A DNA stretch of 64,000 bases from Phytobacter diazotrophicus (GCA_004346725.1 SMDE01000010.1:62001-126000); one strand, 5' to 3'; shown: positions 47,636-57,113, counted from the stretch's first letter. Made by a program: numbers and translations. Notes: generated by a model not told the origin, from the letters alone.

Positions 47636-48408
47636 GTTTTATCGAAATCAACAATATCTGGCAGGAATATGGCGCCCATGTGGTGCTCGAACGCCTCAAC
47701 CTGCGGGTCAATGCCGGGGAGTTTTGCTCAATGGTGGGGGCATCCGGCTGCGGGAAATCGACTTTTCTGCGTCTGTTGCTGGGCCAGGAAGCGCCGAGTC
47801 GCGGCACCATTTTGCTTGATGGCAAGCCGTTGCAGGCTGAGCCGGACCGCAGCCGTGGCGTGGTCTTCCAGCGTTACTCCGTCTTTCCCCATTTAAACGT
47901 GCTCGATAACGTCACCATTGGTCTTGAGTTGCCGAATGCGCGCTTCCTCGGACGTCTGTTTGGCGCCAGCAAACGTGAGGCGCGGGAGCGCGCCGTGTGG
48001 ATGCTGCAAAAAGTGGGCCTTGGACAGGCGCTGGATAAATACCCGGCCCAGCTCTCCGGCGGTATGCAACAGCGCCTTGCTATTGCCCAGGCGTTCATTA
48101 TGCAACCGCGCGTGTTGCTGCTTGATGAGCCCTTTGGCGCACTCGACCCCGGCATTCGCAAAGATATGCACGCCCTGTTGCTGCAACTGTGGGGCGAAAC
48201 CCGGATGACGGTTTTTATGGTCACCCACGATCTCTCCGAGGGCTTTAACCTCGGCACCCGGCTGCTGGTGTTCGACAAGGTGCGTATCGACCCGCACGAA
48301 CCCAATGCCTACGGCGCGCGCATTACTTATGACATTCCGCTCAATGAAGCGCGTCTGGCGGAAATGACCGACCCGCAGCCCGATAACGTCTACGCATTAA
48401 GGAGTTAA
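47632..48408 (+). CDS. Guanidine ABC transporter, ATP-binding subunit
   Basis: A 258-residue ATPase. Walker A is GASGCGKST (about 37-45), the signature is LSGGMQQRLAIAQA, and Walker B is VLLLDEPFGALD followed by the switch His in VTHDLSEG. It is closest in style to the nitrate/taurine importer ATPases. It overlaps the permease gene (ATGA) and is followed after 4 bp by the first DUF1989 gene. Confidence 0.9.
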   Translation: MSFIEINNIWQEYGAHVVLERLNLRVNAGEFCSMVGASGCGKSTFLRLLLGQEAPSRGTILLDGKPLQAEPDRSRGVVFQRYSVFPHLNVLDNVTIGLELPNARFLGRLFGASKREARERAVWMLQKVGLGQALDKYPAQLSGGMQQRLAIAQAFIMQPRVLLLDEPFGALDPGIRKDMHALLLQLWGETRMTVFMVTHDLSEGFNLGTRLLVFDKVRIDPHEPNAYGARITYDIPLNEARLAEMTDPQPDNVYALRS

Positions 48409-48412
48409 CTTA

Positions 48413-49141
48413 ATGACTTTATTAGATAAAGAAACATCTGTTCTGCGTGAAGAGACGCTGCCAGGCGGCGGCAGTCTCTCCTTTATTCTCAAGCGCGGGC
48501 AGATCCTGCGCATGACCGACATCGAAGGTGGGGCAAACGTCAGCCTGATGATGCTTAACCCGCATGAAAAGAGCGAACGTCTGAACCTGCCCGATACCTT
48601 AAAAGGCCAGCACACCGCGCGCCTGACGGCAGGCCACTGTTTTTACTCCGATATGGGGCGTGTGCTGGCGGGGATTATCGCGGATACCTGCGGCTGGCAT
48701 GACCCGTTTGGCGGCGTGCTGAATGCGGCAGAAGTGAAGGAGAAATATGGTCAGGGGCGTTATCAGGATTTGCGTAACGGTTTTTTCCGCAACGGCGCCG
48801 ACAACCTGCTCGTTGAGATGGGCAAATGGGATTTGAACCTTGAAGACCTGCTGATGGTGGTGAACTTCTTTAGCAAAGTCACGGTGGATGAGCACGGCGC
48901 TTTTACCTTCCACAGCGGTGCGTCGAAGGCTGGCAGCTACGTTGAACTGTTTGCGCCAATGGATGTGCTGGTGGTGCTCACCGCGCTGCAACACCCGATG
49001 GACCCCGCCGCAGATTATGCGCCGCGCCCGGTACAACTGGCCTGGCGACAGGCGGCAGACGAAAACGCCGCCATTGAGGCTTTGATGACGCGCCCGGAAA
49101 ACACGCGTGCCTTCACCAACACCCGTTTATTTGCCCTGTAA
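48413..49141 (+). CDS. Carboxyguanidine deiminase subunit (DUF1989, UAAP1-like)
   Basis: A 242-residue DUF1989 protein, often named urea-amidolyase-associated protein 1. The family centre [12 protein letters not shown] (about residues 92-103) supplies conserved Cys and His residues thought to bind metal. Published work on these paired proteins shows they form a heteromeric carboxyguanidine deiminase, converting carboxyguanidine to allophanate and ammonia. It forms a pair with the next gene, 8 bp downstream. Which subunit letter it carries I leave open. Confidence 0.85.
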   Translation: MTLLDKETSVLREETLPGGGSLSFILKRGQILRMTDIEGGANVSLMMLNPHEKSERLNLPDTLKGQHTARLTAGHCFYSDMGRVLAGIIADTCGWHDPFGGVLNAAEVKEKYGQGRYQDLRNGFFRNGADNLLVEMGKWDLNLEDLLMVVNFFSKVTVDEHGAFTFHSGASKAGSYVELFAPMDVLVVLTALQHPMDPAADYAPRPVQLAWRQAADENAAIEALMTRPENTRAFTNTRLFAL

Positions 49142-49149
49142 GGAGCCGC

Positions 49150-49785
49150 ATGATGAATATCACCAGCCAGAAGCACCCCGACGAGGCCGTTTTTCGCCAT
49201 GTGATCCCGGCAGGGGAGCCGTACCTGTTTGAAGTGAAAAAGGGCCAGACCCTGCGTTTGCTCGACCTGGAAGGGAACCAGGCCGTGGATACGCTGTTTT
49301 ATAACGCCGACAACCCCCGGGAACGCTACGATCCGCAGCGCACGTTGCGCCGCCAGGGCAATGCGTATCTGACCACCGGCAGCGTGCTGTGGTCCAATAT
49401 GGGTAACCCGTTGCTGACCATTGTCGCCGATACCTGTGGCCGCCATGACACCCTCGGCGGCGCGTGCGCCCAGGAGAGCAACACCGTGCGTTATGCGCTG
49501 GATAAACGCCATATGCATAGCTGCCGCGATAACTTCCTCTGCGCCTGCCTGCACGATGGACGTCTGCATAAGCGCGACATTGGCGCCAACATCAACTTCT
49601 TTATGAACGTTCCGGTGACCCCGGAGGGCGGACTGACCTTCGAAGATGGCATCTCAGCGCCTGGCAAATACGTTGAACTGCGCGCCGAATGCAACGTCAT
49701 CGTGCTCATCTCCAACTGCCCACAGTTGAACAACCCGTGCAATGGCTGGAACCCGACCCCGGCGGAGGTGCTGGTATGGAACTGA
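49150..49785 (+). CDS. Carboxyguanidine deiminase subunit (DUF1989, UAAP2-like)
   Basis: A 211-residue DUF1989 protein and partner of the preceding gene. The conserved centre is [19 protein letters not shown], followed by the CRDNFLCAC segment rich in Cys and His. AAGGAG precedes two adjacent ATGs. A terminator-like hairpin and a predicted guanidine-II riboswitch lie between it and the carboxylase gene. Confidence 0.85.
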   Translation: MMNITSQKHPDEAVFRHVIPAGEPYLFEVKKGQTLRLLDLEGNQAVDTLFYNADNPRERYDPQRTLRRQGNAYLTTGSVLWSNMGNPLLTIVADTCGRHDTLGGACAQESNTVRYALDKRHMHSCRDNFLCACLHDGRLHKRDIGANINFFMNVPVTPEGGLTFEDGISAPGKYVELRAECNVIVLISNCPQLNNPCNGWNPTPAEVLVWN

Positions 49786-49790
49786 GCCGG

Positions 49791-49815
49791 GGTGCGCGTC
49801 TGCGCCTTTTTATTT
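49791..49815 (+). terminator. Terminator-like hairpin inside the guanidine operon
   Basis: GGTGCG (49791-49796) pairs with TGCGCC (49801-49806) including two wobble pairs, followed by TTTTTATTT. It is six bases after the stop of the second deiminase gene. It would give partial termination ahead of the carboxylase. Confidence 0.5.
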
Positions 49816-49896
49816 ACCGCCTGTTTGACGTGCGTGCGAACCGTTTACCGCTCAGTCAGACGCGCCAGACACCACCGCGTCCGTAAACGACCAGCC

Positions 49897-49945
49897 CCTT
49901 ATGGACGGCCATAAGGCGAGCCGAATTTCGGCGGGACGACCCGCC
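49897..49945 (+). ncRNA. Guanidine-II riboswitch (mini-ykkC class), predicted
   Basis: Two adjacent hairpins carry the class-defining ACGR loops. The first has arms CCTTATGG/CCATAAGG (8 bp) around ACGG (loop 49905-49908). The second has arms GGCGGG/CCCGCC (6 bp) around ACGA (loop 49936-49939). A 13-nt linker joins them. The pair ends 17 bases before the carboxylase ATG, so it can control access to the ribosome site. Guanidine-II RNAs dimerise their loops on binding guanidinium. Confidence 0.85.
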
Positions 49946-49962
49946 ACGATTGAGTCCTGACT

Positions 49963-52900
49963 ATGTTTACGAAACTCCTTATCGCTAACCGTGGCGCGAT
50001 CGCCTGCCGTATCCTGCGCACCTTGCGCACACTCAATGTCACCGGCGTTGCCGTCTGGTCTGAGGCCGATGCCAGCAGTCTGCATATTCGTGATGCCGAT
50101 GAAGCCATTAGCCTGGGCGACGGCCCGGCGGCACAGACCTATCTGGTCAGCGAAAAAATTATTGATGCGGCCCGCCAGAGCGGCGCACAGGCGATTCATC
50201 CCGGCTACGGTTTTCTTTCTGAGAACGCCGCCTTTGCCGAAGCCTGCGAAGCCGCAGGAATAGCATTTGTGGGCCCGACGCCGGAACAACTGCGGGTCTT
50301 TGGCTTAAAACATACGGCCCGCGCGCTGGCGAAAGCGCATGGCGTACCGATGCTGGAAGGCACAGAGTTGCTGGCAAACCTCGATGAAGCGCAGCACGCT
50401 GCCACGCAGGTGGGGTTCCCGGTGATGCTGAAAAGCACTGCGGGCGGCGGCGGTATCGGGATGCGGGTGTGCTATAGCGCCGATGAACTGGCCGATGCCT
50501 TTGACGCGGTAGTGCGGCTGGGCAAAAACAACTTTAGCGATGCGGGTGTGTTTATTGAGAAGTACATCGAGCGCGCGCGTCATCTGGAAGTGCAAATTTT
50601 TGGCGACGGTAAGGGTGAGGTGGTTTCCCTTGGCGTGCGCGACTGCTCGGTACAACGCCGTAACCAGAAAGTGCTGGAAGAGACCCCCGCGCCGAACCTG
50701 CCGGATGGCATGGAAGCGGCGCTGTGCTCAGCGGCCATCAAACTGGGTAAAGCGGTGAATTACCGCAGCGCCGGGACCGTTGAATTTGTCTATGACAGTG
50801 AGGCAAAACGCTTTTACTTCCTGGAAGTGAACACCCGTTTGCAGGTGGAGCATGGTGTTACCGAGCAGGTCTGGGGCGTAGATCTGGTGCGCTGGATGAT
50901 TGAACTGGCCGCTGGCGATCTGCCGCCGCTGACCGAGCTGGTTGCAGGGCTCACGCCGCAGGGACATGCCGTGCAGGCGCGCGTTTATGCCGAAGATCCG
51001 GGCCGCCAGTTCCAGCCGTCGCCGGGGCTACTGACCGACGTGGCGCTTCCGGTCGACGATCGCCGCACGCTGCGCATTGACACTTGGGTGGAAGCGGGCT
51101 GCGAAGTGCCGCCGTTTTTTGATCCGATGCTGGCGAAAATCATCACCTGGCAGCCCACGCGTGCGCAGGCGATTGCCTGCCTGGATGCCGCGCTGGGCGA
51201 AACCCGTCTGTATGGCGTAGAGACCAACCGCCAGTACCTGCGCCAGATTTTAGCTTTTGCCCCGTTTGCGGAGGGCGAGCCCTGGACGCGCTGCCTGGAA
51301 GGGGTGCGCTACCAGGCCACTAGCCTTGAGGTGGTGAGCGCCGGAACTCAAACCACGGTGCAGGATTACCCAGGCCGCCAGGGCTACTGGGCGGTGGGTG
51401 TGCCGCCGTCCGGCCCGATGGATGATCGCGCGCTGCGTCTGGGCAATGCGTTATTGGGGAATGCGGCAACCGATGCTGCGCTGGAAATCACGCTCAGCGG
51501 TCCGACGCTGAAATTTAATACCGACGCCGTGGCGGTAGTGACCGGGGCGAGTATCGGGGTCACGCTCGACGGTACAGCGCTTGCGATGCATACCGTGTTT
51601 ACGATTTCTGCGGGTAGCACCCTGCGTCTGGGGGAGGTGAGCGGTGCCGGGGTGCGCAGCTATCTTTGCCTGCGCGGTGGCATTAATGTGCCGGATTATC
51701 TTGGCAGCAAAAGCACTTTTACCCTCGGGCAGTTTGGCGGTCACGCCGGGCGCGCGCTGCGTACCGGCGATGTGCTGCATCTCAATCCGCTGACGAACCG
51801 CGCAAGCGGTGTTGTGCTCGCGCAGGCGTTGCAGACCACACTGCCTGCCGTGCGTGAACTGCGCGTGATCTATGGGCCGCATGGGGCACCGGAATATTTC
51901 ACCGGCGCGTATATCAACACCTTTTTTGCCACCGACTGGGAAGTGCACTTCAACTCAAGCCGAACCGGGATCCGCCTGATTGGGCCGAAGCCGGAGTGGG
52001 TACGCGAGAGCGGCGGCGAGGCGGGACTGCACCCGTCCAATATTCATGACAACCCGTATGCCATTGGCGCGGTGGATTTCACCGGGGATATGCCGGTTAT
52101 TCTCGGCCCGGATGGCCCAAGCCTCGGCGGTTTTGTCTGCCCGGTGACGGTTATCGAAGCAGATTTGCACCAGCTTGGGCAACTGAAAGCGGGGGACAAG
52201 GTGCGTTTTGTCCCGGTGGATGTGGCAGCGGCGCGGCGGCTGGCACAGGCCAGCCGCCAGGAAGTGGAAACACTGCAACCTGTCGCCGTCAACTGGCATC
52301 CTGCCGCGCTGGCTTCCCCGGTGGTGCTGGAGACCGGGGAAGCGGATAAGCGGCTGGTGGCGCGTCTTTCAGGCGATACCCATCTGCTGCTGGAAATAGG
52401 CGAACCGGAACTCGACCTGGTGCTGCGTTTTCGCGGCCACGCTCTGATGCAGGCGCTGGAATCCCGCGCGCTGGAGGGAGTTATCGATCTGACGCCGGGG
52501 ATCCGTTCATTGCAGGTGCATTATCAGCCGGAAACCCTGGCGCTGAGCCGTTTGCTGGCGATTATTCACGATCTGTGGGCCGATGTGTGCCAGCGCGAAG
52601 ATCTGGATGTGCCATCCAGGGTGGTCTGGCTGCCGCTCTCCTGGGATGACCCGGCCTGTCAGAAGGCGATTGAAAAATACATGACCACCGTGCGCCGCGA
52701 CGCGCCATGGTGCCCGAGTAATCTCGAATTTATCCGCCGGATTAACGATCTGGAAAATATCGACGAGGTCTACAAAACCGTCTTTGATGCCCGTTATCTG
52801 GTGATGGGGCTGGGAGATGTTTACCTTGGCGCGCCGGTGGCGACACCGCTTGACCCGCGCCACCGTCTGGTGACCACCAAATACAACCCGGCGCGTACCT

Positions 52901-53565
52901 GGACGGCGGAAAACTCCGTCGGCATTGGCGGCGCATACCTCTGTGTGTATGGCATGGAAGGGCCGGGGGGATATCAGTTTGTGGGCCGCACCCTGCAAAT
53001 GTGGAATCGCTATCGTGCGGTCGCTGATTTTGGCGGTAAGCCGTGGCTGCTGCGCTTTTTCGATCAGATTCGCTTTTACCCGGTCTCTGCCGATGAACTG
53101 CTCACCATCCGTCGGGACTTCCCGCTTGGCCGCTACCCGCTGCGCATCGAACAGACCACCCTGCGCCTGGCGGAATATCAACAGTTCCTGGCCGATGAAG
53201 CGCAGAGCATTGCGGCGAACCGCACCCATCAACAGCAGGCGTTTGCCGCTGAGCGCGATCGCTGGATTGCCAGCGGCCAGGCCCATTTCGACAGCAGCGA
53301 TGTGATTGCCGACGAGGGGGACGATGCCCCGCTCAGTGCCGAGGAAAGCGGCGTCGACAGCCCGGTTTCCGGCAACCTCTGGCAGGTCAATGTGGAAGTG
53401 GGCTCTGTGGTGAAAGAGGGCCAGACGCTGGTGGTGCTGGAGTCGATGAAGATGGAAATTCCGTTAACTGCGCCGCATGACGGCGTGGTCAGTCAGGTTC
53501 GGGTGCAGCCGGGAAGCTCCGTGCGCGCCGGGCAATGCGTAGTGGTGATGGAGAAAGCACAATGA
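49963..53565 (+). CDS. Guanidine carboxylase (biotin-dependent, urea-carboxylase family)
   Basis: A 1200-residue multidomain enzyme. The biotin carboxylase domain (about 1-450) has the ATP-grasp loop KSTAGGGGIGMRV. KipA/KipI-type carboxyltransferase domains follow (about 460-1090), with VQDYPGRQGYWAVGVPPSGPM without its ends as the signature of the first. The C-terminal biotinyl domain has Lys1163 in LESMKMEI. ATP and bicarbonate are used to carboxylate the amine substrate. The linked guanidine riboswitches and DUF1989 pair favour guanidine over urea. The ATG at 49963 has a weak ribosome site, GAG, in keeping with riboswitch control. It overlaps the hydrolase gene by 4 bp. Confidence 0.9.
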   Translation: MFTKLLIANRGAIACRILRTLRTLNVTGVAVWSEADASSLHIRDADEAISLGDGPAAQTYLVSEKIIDAARQSGAQAIHPGYGFLSENAAFAEACEAAGIAFVGPTPEQLRVFGLKHTARALAKAHGVPMLEGTELLANLDEAQHAATQVGFPVMLKSTAGGGGIGMRVCYSADELADAFDAVVRLGKNNFSDAGVFIEKYIERARHLEVQIFGDGKGEVVSLGVRDCSVQRRNQKVLEETPAPNLPDGMEAALCSAAIKLGKAVNYRSAGTVEFVYDSEAKRFYFLEVNTRLQVEHGVTEQVWGVDLVRWMIELAAGDLPPLTELVAGLTPQGHAVQARVYAEDPGRQFQPSPGLLTDVALPVDDRRTLRIDTWVEAGCEVPPFFDPMLAKIITWQPTRAQAIACLDAALGETRLYGVETNRQYLRQILAFAPFAEGEPWTRCLEGVRYQATSLEVVSAGTQTTVQDYPGRQGYWAVGVPPSGPMDDRALRLGNALLGNAATDAALEITLSGPTLKFNTDAVAVVTGASIGVTLDGTALAMHTVFTISAGSTLRLGEVSGAGVRSYLCLRGGINVPDYLGSKSTFTLGQFGGHAGRALRTGDVLHLNPLTNRASGVVLAQALQTTLPAVRELRVIYGPHGAPEYFTGAYINTFFATDWEVHFNSSRTGIRLIGPKPEWVRESGGEAGLHPSNIHDNPYAIGAVDFTGDMPVILGPDGPSLGGFVCPVTVIEADLHQLGQLKAGDKVRFVPVDVAAARRLAQASRQEVETLQPVAVNWHPAALASPVVLETGEADKRLVARLSGDTHLLLEIGEPELDLVLRFRGHALMQALESRALEGVIDLTPGIRSLQVHYQPETLALSRLLAIIHDLWADVCQREDLDVPSRVVWLPLSWDDPACQKAIEKYMTTVRRDAPWCPSNLEFIRRINDLENIDEVYKTVFDARYLVMGLGDVYLGAPVATPLDPRHRLVTTKYNPARTWTAENSVGIGGAYLCVYGMEGPGGYQFVGRTLQMWNRYRAVADFGGKPWLLRFFDQIRFYPVSADELLTIRRDFPLGRYPLRIEQTTLRLAEYQQFLADEAQSIAANRTHQQQAFAAERDRWIASGQAHFDSSDVIADEGDDAPLSAEESGVDSPVSGNLWQVNVEVGSVVKEGQTLVVLESMKMEIPLTAPHDGVVSQVRVQPGSSVRAGQCVVVMEKAQ

Positions 53566-55361
53566 CACAGACCTTTGATTTGCGCCTCGATACGCTGGCG
53601 AAACGCTACCGCAGCGGTGAGATAACGCCGCGTGCGCTTATCATGCAATTGCGCGAGCGGGCGATGGCGCTCAACCCGGAATTTCATCTGTTCATTCATA
53701 TTCTGAACGAAGCCGAACTGGAACCGTATCTGTCGGCGCTGGAGCAACATCAGCCGGAGGATCTGCCGCTGTACGGCATTCCGTTCGCCATCAAAGACAA
53801 TATCGATCTCGCAGGCGTCCCCACCACGGCGGCCTGCCCGGCATTTGCTTATATGGCCGGGCAGGATGCTACCCTGGTGCGCCAGTTGATTGCCCTGGGG
53901 GCGATTCCGTTGGGTAAAACCAACCTCGATCAGTTTGCCACCGGACTGAACGGCACCCGTTCGCCTTATGGCGTCTGTCGCAACAGCGTTCATCCTGAGT
54001 ATCCGTCGGGTGGCTCCAGCGCCGGGTCATCGCTGGCGGTGGCGCTGGGCGTCGCCAGTTTTTCATTAGGCACCGACACCGCTGGCAGCGGGCGCGTCCC
54101 CGCGTCGCTGAACAATCTGGTGGGGCTGAAAGCCACCAAAGGGCTGATTTCAACGGCGGGCGTCGTGCCAGCGTGTCGAACCCTGGATTGCGTCACCTTC
54201 TTTACCGCCACAGCCGCCGAGGCCAGTACCCTGCTGGCGCTGACCGCAATCCAGGACCCGGATGATGACTACAGCCGTCGCAACCCGCTGTGGAACAGCA
54301 AACAGGCGTTTGGCGTGCCGCAGGCCGAGTTCCGTTTTGGCGTGCCGGATAAGCTGGAGTTTCTGGGCTGTGCCGAGAGTGAAGCGCTCTTTTATCACGC
54401 CAAAGCGCAACTGGAGGCGCTGGGGGGAATACCGGTCGCGCTTGATTTCACGCCGTTTCTGGCGGCGGCAAAACTGCTTTATGAAGGGCCCTGGGTGGCA
54501 GAGCGCTACCATGTGGCAGGCCATTTGATTGAGCAGCAGCCGGATGCGGTGCTGCCGGTTATCCGCGATGTTCTGCAAAAAGCCCCGACCACCGATGCGG
54601 TCAGCGCGTTTGACGGTCTTTATCGGTTGCAGAGCTATAAACGGCAATGCGATGCCTTGCTCGATGAGTTGGATTGCGTACTGACGCCGACCTACCCGCG
54701 TCCGGTAACGCTCGCCGAACTGCGCGATGAGCCGGTGAAGCGCAATTCTGATCTCGGGTACTACACCAATTTCATGAACCTGCTCGATTATGCGGCCGTC
54801 GCGGTTCCGGTCGGGTTTATGTCCAATGGACTCCCCTCGGGCGTGACCCTGTTTGGCCGCGCCTTTACCGATCAGTATCTGCTGAGTGTGGCGGATGCCT
54901 TGCAGCGTGTGAATCCGCTGAGCCTGCCTGGGGGCACGACCATCGAGGCTGATGCCCCCACGCATGCTGCGGTAAATGACCGGGTAAACGTGGTGGTCTG
55001 CGGTGCGCATCTTGACGGTCTGGCGCTCAATTATCAGTTACGCCAGCGTCAGGGACATCTGGTGGAGGCGACGCTAAGTGCACCTGCTTACCGCCTGTAT
55101 GCGCTGGCGGATGGCAAGCGTCCGGGGATGGTTCGCGTTAGCGAAGGCGGCAGGGCCATTGCCGTTGAGGTGTGGGCGTTGCCGTCCAGTGAATTGGGAT
55201 CATTTCTGGCGGGGATCCCGGCACCGCTCGGGTTAGGCAAAGTGGAGCTCGAAGAGGGGCAGTGGCTGACCGGATTCATTTGTGAAAATAATGGATTAGA
55301 GGGCGCAACGGACATCACAGAATATGGCGGCTGGCGCGCGTGGCTTGCCAGTCGGGGATAA
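53562..55361 (+). CDS. Allophanate hydrolase
   Basis: A 599-residue amidase-signature enzyme that splits allophanate to ammonia and carbon dioxide. The Ser-cisSer-Lys triad regions are AIKDNIDLAGVPTT (Lys near residue 82), GGSSAGSS and GTDTAGSGRVPASLNN. A C-terminal domain of about 120 residues (VVCGAHLDGLALNYQLRQRQ onward) completes the second step. The start at ATG 53562 overlaps the carboxylase stop (ATGA); an earlier in-frame ATG lies inside the biotinyl domain coding region. It completes guanidine to ammonia conversion. Confidence 0.92.
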   Translation: MTQTFDLRLDTLAKRYRSGEITPRALIMQLRERAMALNPEFHLFIHILNEAELEPYLSALEQHQPEDLPLYGIPFAIKDNIDLAGVPTTAACPAFAYMAGQDATLVRQLIALGAIPLGKTNLDQFATGLNGTRSPYGVCRNSVHPEYPSGGSSAGSSLAVALGVASFSLGTDTAGSGRVPASLNNLVGLKATKGLISTAGVVPACRTLDCVTFFTATAAEASTLLALTAIQDPDDDYSRRNPLWNSKQAFGVPQAEFRFGVPDKLEFLGCAESEALFYHAKAQLEALGGIPVALDFTPFLAAAKLLYEGPWVAERYHVAGHLIEQQPDAVLPVIRDVLQKAPTTDAVSAFDGLYRLQSYKRQCDALLDELDCVLTPTYPRPVTLAELRDEPVKRNSDLGYYTNFMNLLDYAAVAVPVGFMSNGLPSGVTLFGRAFTDQYLLSVADALQRVNPLSLPGGTTIEADAPTHAAVNDRVNVVVCGAHLDGLALNYQLRQRQGHLVEATLSAPAYRLYALADGKRPGMVRVSEGGRAIAVEVWALPSSELGSFLAGIPAPLGLGKVELEEGQWLTGFICENNGLEGATDITEYGGWRAWLASRG

Positions 55362-55485
55362 TGTTAAGCAGCCCTAAAGTGTAAAGAAGTTTCGTCTGCG
55401 TTTAATAATTGAAGTTGCGCATGCTTTCGCTCAAAAAACAGCCATACTATAAGTTGTGCCTGATGGCTGACAAGGGGGGGAACGT

Positions 55486-55869
55486 ATGACCGTTGACGAA
55501 CTTACACAATGTCTGTTGGACAAACTGGTCGATGCCAGAGCTGATCTTGCGACCTATATCCAGATGCGAAAAGCGAAAGGGTATATGTCAGTCAGCGAAA
55601 ACGATCAATTACGCGAGCACTTCTTCGATCTTGCCAGGGAAATACGCGATAACGGTGTGCAACTGAACACATTGCAGGATGCCGATACCCGAGGGGCGCT
55701 ATATCGCGCGGAGGAGGCTATCTCCTCTGTGGCGGTGTGCCTGTTAAGCGGGCGCCAGGATTGCCCAACCTATATAGCGGTGAACGTCGAAAAACTGGAA
55801 AGAGCCTTTAACGTGCTGAATTTCAGTATCAAGTATCTTTCCGAACATGTATCGCTTGCCGAAATCTAA
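55486..55869 (+). CDS. bssR: Biofilm regulator BssR (YliH)
   Basis: A 127-residue small protein of the same length as E. coli BssR, sharing LVDARADLATYIQMRKAKGYMSVSE-type N-terminal sequence (about residues 12-38) and a C-terminal VNVEKLERAFNVLNFSI segment. In E. coli it represses biofilm formation through signal-related gene expression and is induced in biofilms. A GGGGGGGAA stretch before the ATG serves as the ribosome site. It marks the return to the conserved backbone after the guanidine insert. Confidence 0.88.
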   Translation: MTVDELTQCLLDKLVDARADLATYIQMRKAKGYMSVSENDQLREHFFDLAREIRDNGVQLNTLQDADTRGALYRAEEAISSVAVCLLSGRQDCPTYIAVNVEKLERAFNVLNFSIKYLSEHVSLAEI

Positions 55870-55873
55870 ACGC

Positions 55874-55903
55874 GGGGGAGGCCACTCCCCCCCTTTCTTT
55901 TTA
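55874..55903 (+). terminator. Intrinsic terminator of bssR
   Basis: GGGGGAG (55874-55880), loop GCCA, CTCCCCC (55885-55891), then CCTTTCTTTTTAA. Confidence 0.85.
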
Positions 55904-55978
55904 AGCTTTTGTAAAAATCCCCTTTCGCCTGGCCGTGCTGGCTAACCTTTATGCAAACCATGAATAAAGGAGTGGGTC

Positions 55979-57094
55979 ATGCATCGTTCCGTCGCGTTTA
56001 TTATTCCTGCGATATTCCTTTCAGCCTCTGTCATCGCAGCCCCCGCGCCCGTGAAGGTTGAGGTGTTACAAACCAAACTCGACCACCCCTGGTCTCTGGC
56101 TTTTTTGCCAGGCGATCAGGGCATGCTGATAACGATGCGCGGCGGTCAGTTGCGACAATGGCAGCCGGGGAACGGCCTTTCTGACCCGATAACCGGTATT
56201 CCGAAGGTCTGGGCTAACGGGCAGGGAGGTCTGTTGGATGTGGTGCTGGCCCCGGACTTTGCTAAGTCTCGACGGGTCTGGCTGAGCTACGCCGAAGCCG
56301 GGCAGGACGGCAAAGCGGGCACAGTCGTGGGGTATGGCCGCCTTAGTGATGATGCAAAACACCTTGAGGCTTTCCAGGTGGTTTTTCGCCAGCAGCCCAA
56401 ATTGTCGACCGGCAATCACTTTGGCGGACGCATGGTGTTTGACGGTAAAGGCTACCTGTGGATTGCGCTGGGGGAAAATAACCAACGCCCCACTGCACAA
56501 GACCTCGACAAATTACAGGGCAAACTGGTTCGTCTGACCGACCAGGGTAAAGTCCCGCCGGATAACCCCTTCGTTGGGAAAGCCGGAGCACGGCCTGAAA
56601 TCTGGGCATACGGGCTTCGTAACCCACAGGGGATGGCGATGAATCCGTGGAGTCACACCCTGTGGATGCATGAGCATGGCCCGCGTGGCGGCGATGAAAT
56701 CAATATTGCCGGGAAAGGGAAAAATTACGGCTGGCCGCTGGCGACCTGGGGAATAAATTACAGCGGATTACCCATTCCCGAGGCGAAAGGGGGCAGGGTC
56801 GAGGGGACCGAGCAGCCAATTTTCTACTGGAAAAAATCGCCGGCTATCAGCGGTATGACGTTCTATAACTCCGATGTCTTCCCAGAGTGGAAAAATAAAC
56901 TCTTTATCGGTGCGCTGAAAGATGAAGATGTCATTGTGATGAGCGTAAACGGCAACACCGTGACCGAAGACGGACGCATCCTTAAAGACCGCAAGGCGCG
57001 CATTCGCGATGTCCGCGTCGGGCCGGATGGTTATCTGTATGTGCTGACCGATGCGTCAGACGGTGAACTGCTAAAAGTCAGCCCGGCGCGGTAA
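55979..57094 (+). CDS. yliI: Soluble aldose sugar dehydrogenase YliI (PQQ-dependent)
   Basis: A 371-residue periplasmic six-bladed beta-propeller of the GSDH family, identical in length to E. coli YliI (Asd). The signal peptide covers about 1-21 (ending VIAA). Pyrroloquinoline-quinone/metal contacts lie in the blocks TGNHFGGRMVFDGKGYLWIALG, split here around residue 145, and WMHEHGPRGGDEINI. It oxidises aldoses when PQQ is supplied. AAAGGAG lies upstream. It is followed by gstB on the opposite strand. Confidence 0.93.
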   Translation: MHRSVAFIIPAIFLSASVIAAPAPVKVEVLQTKLDHPWSLAFLPGDQGMLITMRGGQLRQWQPGNGLSDPITGIPKVWANGQGGLLDVVLAPDFAKSRRVWLSYAEAGQDGKAGTVVGYGRLSDDAKHLEAFQVVFRQQPKLSTGNHFGGRMVFDGKGYLWIALGENNQRPTAQDLDKLQGKLVRLTDQGKVPPDNPFVGKAGARPEIWAYGLRNPQGMAMNPWSHTLWMHEHGPRGGDEINIAGKGKNYGWPLATWGINYSGLPIPEAKGGRVEGTEQPIFYWKKSPAISGMTFYNSDVFPEWKNKLFIGALKDEDVIVMSVNGNTVTEDGRILKDRKARIRDVRVGPDGYLYVLTDASDGELLKVSPAR

Positions 57095-57113
57095 GGGGCA
57101 CCGGGCAGGCTTA

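Noticed and set aside
48413-55361. Urea degradation as the role of the carboxylase operon
   Set aside because: Possible from homology alone, but the guanidine-I and guanidine-II riboswitches and the DUF1989 pair fit guanidine better.
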